Of a stretch of 51,910 bases of DNA, positions 43,789 through 50,271 are shown piece by piece. Origin of the DNA: an uncultured Alphaproteobacteria bacterium. GTDB lineage: Bacteria; Pseudomonadota; Alphaproteobacteria; CAAHEQ01; UBA3637. A model generated the notes under the pieces. It did not search any database and was not told the DNA's origin. It saw only the letters and a program-made list of their open reading frames with translations. The stretch covers positions 1-51,910 of the forward strand of contig CANQKV010000003.1 of NCBI GenBank assembly GCA_947624545.1, given 5' to 3'. A program made the position numbers and the translations under genes. Every line of letters starts with the position of its first letter. Position 1 is the stretch's first letter.

Positions 43789-44589
43789 ATGTTAACACCG
43801 ATGAACGATTTTTCGGAAAAAAACTCATCTGCGATTTTGGCAAAAACCGTTCGTTGTTTGGTGCAAAAAGTTCAGTTGTTGCAAAATGCCGTTACCGATA
43901 AAAAAACGGTTTCGCAAGTGGCGTTGGAACAACAACGTCAAGCAATGGCAAAGCTTAAAAATTTGGCGTTAAAAGAGCCGATCGGCGTTATGGGATATGT
44001 AACGGCGTGTTGTGTTACAAAAACGAATCTCAATCAGGTGTTTGATTTTCAATATATGCCGTTTCCCTCTGCCGACGGGGCAATTTTAAAAGCTTTTTTT
44101 GAACCGCAAAACATATTTGCGTTATTTCAAAAATATCAAGTGTTAAAAAGGGTTGATTTGCCTGTTTTTACGGCTGATTTTCCTGATTTGGGTCAAAAGC
44201 CGTTTTCGCCGCGGTTGTATGATGTTTTAAATGATACAAAAGACAATTCTCTTTCCTTTTCGAATGAGCTGGCATTTCTTTTTAAAGAGCGCTATTTTCA
44301 GTTGAATTCGGCGAATATAATTGAAAAGCGCGAAAAGCACCGTTTGCAAAACGTGATTGAAGAATTGGCTCAAAAAAATTATCCGTCCATGCAATTATTG
44401 GCGGCGCAAATTGCCGAAAGAAATCGGGAACCGTCGGTAATGAAAGAGTGGTTTAATGCGCTTTTACGCAACAAATACGGTTCGAAAGAACAAGTCAATC
44501 GGGCGCGGGAAGCTTTGCATTTCATTCATCGAAGTCGCAATCCTTTTCAAAAATCGTCTTTCGCAAAGAGTTTTGAGCGAAACGGATAA
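43789..44589 (+). CDS. Unknown 266-residue helical protein
   Basis: Not recognised. A soluble, Lys/Gln/Leu-rich, mostly helical protein (KCLVQKVQLLQNAV-like N-terminus; late KREKHRLQNVIEELAQKNYPSMQL and GSKEQVNRAREALHFIHRSRNP). A region around residues 65-130 has a FDFQYMPFPSADGAILKAFF pattern that suggests a small alpha-beta core. No signal peptide. It starts 4 bases after the 300-residue protein gene, so the two probably act together. A gap of 106 bp separates it from the pilin-like genes. Confidence 0.72.
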   Translation: MLTPMNDFSEKNSSAILAKTVRCLVQKVQLLQNAVTDKKTVSQVALEQQRQAMAKLKNLALKEPIGVMGYVTACCVTKTNLNQVFDFQYMPFPSADGAILKAFFEPQNIFALFQKYQVLKRVDLPVFTADFPDLGQKPFSPRLYDVLNDTKDNSLSFSNELAFLFKERYFQLNSANIIEKREKHRLQNVIEELAQKNYPSMQLLAAQIAERNREPSVMKEWFNALLRNKYGSKEQVNRAREALHFIHRSRNPFQKSSFAKSFERNG

Positions 44590-44695
44590 AATTGTTTTTT
44601 AAGCCCTGCGGTTTATGAATAAATTTTTTCAAAAAAACATTTTTTTTGTTGCGTTTTTTGAAAATATCGTTCATATTAAACGAAAAGGAGATAAA

Positions 44696-45163
44696 ATGAA
44701 AAAAACAGCGGAAAACGGTCGAAGTATGGTTGAAATGCTTGGTGTTCTTGCTATTGCGGGCGTGTTAAGCATTGGCGGTATCATCGGGTATAAACAGGCA
44801 ATGGAAAAGCAGCAATCAAATGCGTTAATGTTTGCTGCCGAACAATATGCCGGCATTATTTTTACGGGTAAAGGGGCGTTGAATGATCAATATGGAAATC
44901 CGAAAATACCGACGGCAGATGAATTGAATTTAAATCCGTTAAAGATTGGTATCAGTGTTACGAATAATTATTTACGGGATACGGGTGTTAAATTGCGATT
45001 AAGCTTTTTTAATGCAAATCTGTGTCGTATTTCTGCCGAGTTGGTCGGCGAGACTTGTATTTTGGCGCAGAATGTATGCCGAACGAATGATCATACGGGG
45101 CTGACTGATGATGATCGGGCGCGTATTGTCGGTTGTTTTGATCATGTTTTTCAATCAAGATAA
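44696..45163 (+). CDS. Pilin-like protein 2
   Basis: A 155-residue prepilin-like protein. Leader MKKTAENG then RSMVEMLGVLAIAGVLSIGG and IIGYKQAMEKQQ form the classic hydrophobic helix of pilins and pseudopilins; cleavage after Gly8 would leave Arg at +1 and Glu at +5. The globular part has four cysteines (about CRISAELVGETC, NVCRTND, VGCFD) that could form two disulfides. AAGGAGATAAA precedes the ATG; an upstream in-frame ATG at 44615 is less likely. It is 9 bases before the next pilin-like gene. Confidence 0.85.
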   Translation: MKKTAENGRSMVEMLGVLAIAGVLSIGGIIGYKQAMEKQQSNALMFAAEQYAGIIFTGKGALNDQYGNPKIPTADELNLNPLKIGISVTNNYLRDTGVKLRLSFFNANLCRISAELVGETCILAQNVCRTNDHTGLTDDDRARIVGCFDHVFQSR

Positions 45164-45172
45164 GGAGGCTGT

Positions 45173-45535
45173 ATGAATAAAAACGAATCGGGACGGTCAA
45201 TGGTTGAAATGTTGGGCGTGCTTGCCATTATCGGTGTTTTATCGATTGGGGGCGTTACGGGCTATTCCATGGCAATGAATCGTTATCAGGCAGAGCAAAT
45301 TTTTAATGCGGCGGTGCAGTTGACGGCAACCACAACGGGGGGCGGAACGGCGACATCGGGTAAAACAATTAACGGAGTCGGTTTATCATTAGATGCAAAG
45401 GGGCGTGTGTGTTTGACATGGGGCGCTGTTTCAGATGATGTCAAAGAAATTGTTGAAACACGGATTGCGCCTTATGAACGCTCGGGTGATTGCATTAATT
45501 TTAAAAAGAAAAAGCGGTTATCTCAATCCGATTAA
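45173..45535 (+). CDS. Pilin-like protein 3
   Basis: A 120-residue prepilin-like protein with leader MNKNESG and helix RSMVEMLGVLAIIGVLSIGG. After the helix comes a short globular part with two cysteines (VCLTWG, DCINF) and a Lys-rich end (KKKKRLSQSD). AAGGAGGCTGT precedes the ATG. The small size resembles a minor pseudopilin. It is coupled with pilin-like gene 2 by a 9-base gap. Confidence 0.85.
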   Translation: MNKNESGRSMVEMLGVLAIIGVLSIGGVTGYSMAMNRYQAEQIFNAAVQLTATTTGGGTATSGKTINGVGLSLDAKGRVCLTWGAVSDDVKEIVETRIAPYERSGDCINFKKKKRLSQSD

Positions 45536-45575
45536 GTTCTTATTGTTTTTTTAAAACGAACAGAAAATAAAAACA

Positions 45576-45618
45576 GCGGGCAGAAAAACGGAAACTCAAG
45601 AAAAACCGTTCTGCCCGC
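45576..45618. terminator. Strong hairpin between convergent pilin-like genes
   Basis: GCGGGCAGAA and TTCTGCCCGC pair with further ACGG/CCG pairing inside. No long T run follows. A second A/T-rich hairpin (CTTTGCTTT and AAAGCAAAAG) lies next to it at 45624-45658, so the pair may stop transcription from both sides. Confidence 0.6.
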
Positions 45619-45661
45619 CGTTCTTTGCTTTAAAAAGATGAACTTTTCAAAGCAAAAGTCG

Positions 45662-46108
45662 TTAGCTTTGTTTGAATACAATACCTGTTAAAGTTGAAGC
45701 GTTTCCGCAGTTGTTTGTTACGCCCAAAATACTGGCACCTGCTTTACAAACGCCGTTAGAGCCGAAATTAATAGTCATTGTAACCGAATCATTACTAACT
45801 GCCGTAGCGGTGATTTCCGCGCCGCCGGGTGTTTTATTTTTATTAGAACTGGTTGAATCTGTTGTTAAACCTGTACTATATAAAGTATGATTGCCTAGTG
45901 TAAATGTATTGTTCATTGCAGCAGCAGTTTGACTGGCTGAATATAATATAACGGCAAATTTGCTTGCCATATCTAACGCTTCGTTAGCCCGATAGCGGTT
46001 CATTGCCATAGAATAACCTGCAATACCGCCGATTGATAAAACGCCGATAATAGCCAAAACACCAAGCATTTCGACCATTGACCGACCTGATTCGTTTGTT
46101 CTTTTCAT
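45662..46108 (-). CDS. Pilin-like protein 4
   Basis: A 148-residue prepilin-like protein. Leader MKRTNESG then RSMVEMLGVLAIIGVLSIGG and IAGYSMAMNRYRANEAL match pilin-like protein 3 over the first 40 residues. The mature domain is Ser/Thr/Asn-rich with two cysteines (GVCKAG, NNCGN), as in small secreted pilins. GAAAGGAAAACAAA precedes the ATG. It is transcribed opposite to genes 2 and 3, so it has its own control; a hairpin lies in its leader at 46133-46163. Confidence 0.85.
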   Translation of the reverse strand: MKRTNESGRSMVEMLGVLAIIGVLSIGGIAGYSMAMNRYRANEALDMASKFAVILYSASQTAAAMNNTFTLGNHTLYSTGLTTDSTSSNKNKTPGGAEITATAVSNDSVTMTINFGSNGVCKAGASILGVTNNCGNASTLTGIVFKQS

Positions 46109-46482
46109 TTTGTTTTCCTTTCATTTAAGTTTTTTTCAAGCTCCCCGAGCCTGAAAAACGTTATTTTTAAGGCATTACCGCCTTTTTTTTTCACCTTTGA
46201 GAGAAACTGTCCCTCAATAATCAGTATAAATTAAACGTACCTTTAATTCATCGTTTTTTTCGACAACTTTTTTTAAAAACGGGGGTTGAACGAGGAGGTT
46301 AAAAACTCAATAAAAATCAAAAAATTATGAGAGAAACAAAAAAAATGCAAAAAAGATAAAAAAAGATAAAAAAAAGTGTTGCAAAAAACGTACGTTTTTG
46401 CAACGCATATTTTTCCTTATATTTCAAATACTTAAAATAGTGCGTAAACGCTTGTTGAAACAAAACGGCGTTTTTGCTTATT
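46109..46482. other. Long A-rich intergenic region
   Basis: 374 bp without a gene. It contains the leader hairpin of pilin-like gene 4, an AAGGC-GCCTT hairpin with T run at 46169-46191 (plus strand; no obvious gene before it), an A-rich stretch with repeated GATAAAAAAA, and a 27-bp palindrome at 46378-46404. I see no coding frame. Confidence 0.6.
46378..46404. repeat. 27-bp palindrome
   Basis: Arms GTTGCAAAAA and TTTTTGCAAC meet over a central ACGTACG; only one base breaks perfect symmetry. It lies 79 bases after the msrAB stop codon. It could be a terminator (long stem but T run inside) or a protein-binding site. Confidence 0.6.
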
Positions 46483-47346
46483 CTATTGATATGACTGCTT
46501 TTTCTTAAAATCTAAGGCAACGGAGTTAATGCAATACCGATTCCCTGTTTTTGTCGGACCGTCGGGAAAAAGATGCCCCAAATGACTGCCGCACCGCGCA
46601 CAAACCACCTCGTTGCGCACCATAAAGTGCGATAAATCAAGCTTTGTGTCAACGGCGTGGGGCAGGGCTTTGTCAAAACTTGGCCAACCGCAGGCAGAAT
46701 TGAATTTCGAATCGGCATTAAAAAGCGCTTGTCCGCAGGCGCCGCACACATATGTGCCGTTTTCCTCAAAAACGGTATATTTGCCCGAAAACGGTTGTTC
46801 CGTTCCCTTTTGACGCATAACTTTATAGCGTTCGGGTGTCATTTTGGCGCGATAATAGGCTTCTTTGTCAAAGGCGTTTGTGTCATGAAAACAGCTTGTT
46901 TTCCCTTGTTTTTCAAAATATTTTTGATGATATTCTTCCGCCGGATAAAAAATGCCCGCTTTTTCAAGTGTTGTGACAATCGGATTTTTAAAAAACGGCT
47001 GATATTCTTTTATTTTTTTCTCTGCCGCCTGTTTTTGCGACTCGTTCAAATAAAAAATTGCCGATCGATATTGCGTGCCTCTGTCAACGCCCTGACGATT
47101 TTTTGTTGTCGGATTATGCGATTGAAAAAACACGTCAAGTAATTCTTCAAAGCTGATTTTTTCAGAATCAAATGTTATTTTTAATGCTTCGGCATGCCCT
47201 GTCGAATCGGTGCAAACATCGGCATAAGTCGGATTTTGCGTTTTTCCGCCGATGTAACCGACTTCGGTGTTTATAACACCCGACAAAGAATCAAAAACGC
47301 TTTGAACACCCCAAAAACAGCCGCCTGCCAAAATAGCTTGTTCCAT
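46483..47346 (-). CDS. msrAB: Fused peptide-methionine sulfoxide reductase MsrA-MsrB
   Basis: A 287-residue bifunctional enzyme that repairs S- and R-methionine sulfoxide in proteins. The MsrA part (about 1-160) has the active-site GGCFWG with Cys10, and RGTQYRSAIFY and EKAGIFYPAEEYHQKYF. The MsrB part (about 165-287) has zinc cysteines (CGACG, CARCG), CGWPSF, HLGHLFPDGP and the catalytic Cys in RYCINS. No signal peptide is present, so it acts in the cytoplasm. It is followed by the alkyltransferase gene on the same strand upstream with a gap of 22 bp. Confidence 0.97.
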   Translation of the reverse strand: MEQAILAGGCFWGVQSVFDSLSGVINTEVGYIGGKTQNPTYADVCTDSTGHAEALKITFDSEKISFEELLDVFFQSHNPTTKNRQGVDRGTQYRSAIFYLNESQKQAAEKKIKEYQPFFKNPIVTTLEKAGIFYPAEEYHQKYFEKQGKTSCFHDTNAFDKEAYYRAKMTPERYKVMRQKGTEQPFSGKYTVFEENGTYVCGACGQALFNADSKFNSACGWPSFDKALPHAVDTKLDLSHFMVRNEVVCARCGSHLGHLFPDGPTKTGNRYCINSVALDFKKKQSYQ

Positions 47347-47368
47347 TTTTCCCCCTTTTTCCCCCTTT

Positions 47369-47692
47369 TTATCGACGCCATTGCCAACGTTTTAAATCAA
47401 CGCGATAGTCTTTTGAAACAATAACGTTTTCATCGGTTAAAAGTTGCTTTTGCCTTTCAATGCCCTCAAACCCGAAATGCTTTGCCAGCTTGCCATTGCC
47501 GTTCACAACACGATGACACGGTGTTGTTACGGGGTAGGGGTTGTGATGTAATGCGTTTCCGACGGCACGCGCTGCCCGCGGTTCGCCGATTAAACGAGCT
47601 ATTTGTCCGTAAGTTGCCACACGCCCTTTGGGAATTTGCTTTGTAACAAAATAAACCCGCTCGGCAAATGATTTTTCAAACGCATTGTTCAT
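47369..47692 (-). CDS. MGMT-family O6-alkylguanine alkyltransferase-like protein
   Basis: A 107-residue protein with only the active-site domain of Ogt/MGMT. The motif PCHRV (Cys acceptor) and IPKGRVATYGQIARLIG, ARAVGNALHHNP and the KLAKHFGFEGIERQKQLL stretch match the family. It repairs O6-alkylguanine by moving the alkyl group to Cys. Many short versions are alkyltransferase-like proteins with Trp in place of the Cys; here Cys is kept, so it may be active. ATG at 47692 with GAAAGGC very near; a TTG at 47728 is an alternative. Confidence 0.85.
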   Translation of the reverse strand: MNNAFEKSFAERVYFVTKQIPKGRVATYGQIARLIGEPRAARAVGNALHHNPYPVTTPCHRVVNGNGKLAKHFGFEGIERQKQLLTDENVIVSKDYRVDLKRWQWRR

Positions 47693-47737
47693 GCCTTTCA
47701 GTTTAACGGCGATTGACGCAAAAAGCAAGTGTTTGTT

Positions 47738-48034
47738 TTACTGATTGATGTTTTCAAGCGTTTCTTCTTCCCCGTGTCGATACTCCGCCGCGTCTTCGGG
47801 CGAGAGAATCGCCAACAATTTGTATAAACCGCCAACGTGATGTTTTTCATCTTCGGCAATTTCCGCCAACACGTTTTGAACACTTTCATTGTCCGTACTT
47901 TCCATAATTTGCTGATATAATTGTATGGCTTCAAACTCCGAAGCAAGCGCAAACTTGACGGCGCGCAACAGTTCAACCGCACTCAATTTATTTTTCGGCG
48001 TGTAAACCGAATCGATATTTGTAAAATCAGGCAT
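47738..48034 (-). CDS. Ferritin-like protein of the encapsulated-ferritin/rubrerythrin type
   Basis: A 98-residue two-helix ferritin-like protein. Helix one has KFALASEFEAIQLYQQIM with the iron-ligand Glu, and helix two has NVLAEIAEDEKHHVGGLYKLL with the E-x-x-H pair, matching short encapsulated-ferritin (EncFtn-like) proteins, which oxidise and store iron. These usually work inside an encapsulin shell, but no encapsulin gene is next to it. AAGGAGAAAAAT precedes the ATG. It is 45 bp upstream of the alkyltransferase gene and could be part of the same stress set. Confidence 0.8.
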   Translation of the reverse strand: MPDFTNIDSVYTPKNKLSAVELLRAVKFALASEFEAIQLYQQIMESTDNESVQNVLAEIAEDEKHHVGGLYKLLAILSPEDAAEYRHGEEETLENINQ

Positions 48035-48259
48035 ATTTTTCTCCTTACTTGGTTTATGTTCACAACAAAAAAATAAGTTGCGAGTACAATTCCTGCAATC
48101 CGCCGAAAGACGGTAAAGAAAAAAATGAAATTTTTGGAAATTTTTTTCCTTGAAAAAACAAAAAAATCGGTTTTGATAAAAAAAAGAGTTGAAAAAATAA
48201 AATGAATGTGTTAAGTTTAACTTGTATTAATTTTTATGTGTCCGAAAAGGAGTTTAAAT

Positions 48260-48526
48260 ATGAAAAAATTTTTAGCATTGGCGCTTGTTTGCTCCGTTGT
48301 CAGCGGTTGTAGCTATTTGGGAGCGCCGGAATCTTATACGGTTGTTGAAGAAAATGTGGCACCTGTTGCCGCGCCGGCTCCGGTTACGGTTTTGCCGTGC
48401 GGCGGTGTTTATTGTGCCGCGCGTACACCAAGATGCGGTTGCGCTCATGCACCGTGCCAAACGAATCCGGGTGTGACCGGTCCGTTAATGGTTACCATTC
48501 CCACACAAGCGGTTACGGTTCAATAA
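48260..48526 (+). CDS. Small Cys-rich lipoprotein
   Basis: An 88-residue lipoprotein with signal peptide MKKFLALALVCSVVSGC; the lipobox VSGC places the lipid on Cys17. The mature part is Val/Ala/Pro-rich and carries a block of Cys (LPCGGVYCAARTPRCGCAHA), which could bind metal or form disulfides. Function unknown. AAAAGGAGTTTAAAT precedes ATG 48260; an earlier ATG at 48236 is unlikely. A terminator follows, so it is monocistronic. Confidence 0.75.
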   Translation: MKKFLALALVCSVVSGCSYLGAPESYTVVEENVAPVAAPAPVTVLPCGGVYCAARTPRCGCAHAPCQTNPGVTGPLMVTIPTQAVTVQ

Positions 48527-48542
48527 TTTCTTGAAATGAAAC

Positions 48543-48577
48543 AAAAAACCCGCTAATGTTTTTTAGCGGGCTTTTTT
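48543..48577 (+). terminator. Terminator of the small lipoprotein gene
   Basis: AAAACCCGCTAA pairs with TTAGCGGGCTTTT around TGTTTT, 17 bases after the stop, ending in a T run. Confidence 0.9.
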
Positions 48578-48629
48578 GTGAAATATTCGGAAAAAAAGCA
48601 ATGAACGGCGCTTTTTGAGCAGAAAAGAA

Positions 48630-48672
48630 TTGACTTATTTTTAAATTATGATAAAATAAGTACATATCGTAC
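48630..48672 (+). promoter_or_regulatory. Promoter and dyad of the S24 regulator gene
   Basis: TTGACT at 48630-48635 and TAAAAT at 48652-48657 (16-bp spacer) are followed by a GTAC-ATATC-GTAC dyad at 48660-48672, near the expected transcription start. This position suits an operator for autorepression. Confidence 0.5.
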
Positions 48673-48701
48673 AAGTATATCTTTCAATCAAAGGAAAAAC
48701 A

Positions 48702-49370
48702 ATGACCGAAACAAACGAAAAAAATTTAAAACAGTCGGAAAGAATGGTTTCTTGCCGCGTGAAACTCGGTTGTCGAGATGCCATGGATTTTTATAAAAAA
48801 TTCAGTCAAAACGGGTTGTTGTTTTCTTATCCGAAATATCAAAAGCACGAAAGCGGTGAGCGCAGACTGAATGAAAAATCCGCCATTGTTTATGCTGAAA
48901 TTTTCAATGTGGATTGGTTATGGTTGCTTTACGGTAAGTCGGAAAAATCCGCCGAAACGGTTGCCATTGATGTGGTTGATGCCATCGCCTGTTGCGGAAA
49001 CGGACATGTGAATTTTGATACACATGTCATCGGGCAACAAATGATGACGGTTTCGGCATTGCATCAAATAACGAACGTGAATCCGAATTATATTAAAATA
49101 TTAAAGGTTGTCGGAGACAGTATGGAACCGACAATCAGCAATAACGATTTCGTTTGGGTTGATATTTCCTGTCATACGCCGACGGGTGACGGTATTTATT
49201 TGTTTTGTATCGGCGAAATGCTGGTTGTAAAACGGGTACAAATCAATCCGTTTGATCAATCGGTGCAAATTTTATCGGATAATGTAAAATATCAGCCGAT
49301 TCGGGCGGAAAATTATCAAGCCGTTCAAACGGTGGGACGTGTGATTTCTTTCACAAAAATGATCGGATAA
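48702..49370 (+). CDS. XRE/S24-type phage-like repressor
   Basis: A 222-residue transcription regulator. The N-terminal 80 residues are a helical DNA-binding domain (CRVKLGCRDAMDFYKKFSQ, YQKHESGERRLNEKSAIVYAEIF, WLWLLYGKSE), and the C-terminal part is an S24 LexA/CI-like serine-peptidase fold with GDSMEPTI (Ser140) and VVKR (Lys177). A clear Ala-Gly cleavage site is not seen, and residues 97-101 (CCGNG) lie where it would be expected. AAAGGAAAAACA precedes the ATG. The next gene starts 5 bases after its stop. It could be a prophage remnant or a cell stress regulator; no phage genes are visible. Confidence 0.85.
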   Translation: MTETNEKNLKQSERMVSCRVKLGCRDAMDFYKKFSQNGLLFSYPKYQKHESGERRLNEKSAIVYAEIFNVDWLWLLYGKSEKSAETVAIDVVDAIACCGNGHVNFDTHVIGQQMMTVSALHQITNVNPNYIKILKVVGDSMEPTISNNDFVWVDISCHTPTGDGIYLFCIGEMLVVKRVQINPFDQSVQILSDNVKYQPIRAENYQAVQTVGRVISFTKMIG

Positions 49371-49374
49371 CAAA

Positions 49375-50175
49375 ATGGATTGGTTACGTCGCTTTATTTT
49401 GTTGAGTATTTATTCGATTGCGCCGCCTTTTTATATGATTTGCGCTACTTTCTTGCTGGATGATTACAGCGGACGCAACAACTTTTTGAAAGAGCATATT
49501 TTCCCTTTTTTAAGTGTGACGATTTGGATTGCCTTTATTTGCGCCTTATCGGCGAATCATTTATGGCGTCGCTATCGGCAAAAACATTTGTTACCCGGCG
49601 AAAAAGTGCGAGATTATCCGTTAATTTTTGTTTTCGTATATTCAATTTATTTTTTGCTGATCGGTTGCTTTTTTTGGGGAGGCGATTGCCTTTATGCGGC
49701 GTTCAGCGGGTTATCGGTGGTGTTGTGGGTTTTGATTTTTCGCGAAAATATGCGCCGATGTGTCGAATATTTGCCGCTTGTGGAAAAGTTTTATTTTTAT
49801 GTGGTAGCGTTTGTTTATCCGATTTTAATTTTAATGATGAGTGATACACTTTCTCTCATTGAAAATACGCCATGGCATATGACCATTTTGTTATCGCCCA
49901 TTGCTTATGTGCCGGGTGTCACAATGTTTGCGTGCGCTTGTTTAATGCTCAAATTAATTTGCCGAATGCGTGAAAGTGCTTTAAAAAAGAACGTGTTCGG
50001 CTTAACGCAAGCCATTTTACTGTTATTAATCGGTGATGTGAGCGGCTGTTTATATTTGGTGCCGTATGTCGGACGCGGTATTTTTCTCATCGGTTTTGTG
50101 ATGAGCTTCGGCGTTTATTTAATTGAATTGTTATATTATTACAAGCGGTGTCGTCATTTTAAAACGGGAAATTAA
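49375..50175 (+). CDS. Polytopic membrane protein, unknown function
   Basis: A 266-residue protein with about 7 hydrophobic helices (for example LLSIYSIAPPFYMICATFLL; AFVYPILILMMSD; MFACACLMLKLICRM) and basic loops. I do not recognise the family. Its gene begins 5 bases after the S24 regulator gene, so it is probably in the same transcript; a regulator plus membrane sensor or effector pairing is plausible. No ribosome-binding site is evident, in line with coupled translation. Confidence 0.72.
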   Translation: MDWLRRFILLSIYSIAPPFYMICATFLLDDYSGRNNFLKEHIFPFLSVTIWIAFICALSANHLWRRYRQKHLLPGEKVRDYPLIFVFVYSIYFLLIGCFFWGGDCLYAAFSGLSVVLWVLIFRENMRRCVEYLPLVEKFYFYVVAFVYPILILMMSDTLSLIENTPWHMTILLSPIAYVPGVTMFACACLMLKLICRMRESALKKNVFGLTQAILLLLIGDVSGCLYLVPYVGRGIFLIGFVMSFGVYLIELLYYYKRCRHFKTGN

Positions 50176-50271
50176 TTTTTTTATGTTTCATACATAAATA
50201 AATCTTGTTTTTTTCATATTTTACGGATAAAATAACTTAAAACGTTTTTTTGTAGGGAAAGGAAAAATGAA

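Noticed and set aside
40874..46108. Whole block considered a prophage
   Set aside because: No integrase, capsid, terminase or portal-like proteins are seen; only one HNH gene and tRNA repeat suggest mobility.
46483..47346. MsrA and MsrB considered as two frameshifted genes
   Set aside because: They are in one continuous frame, as in many natural fusions, with both active sites intact.
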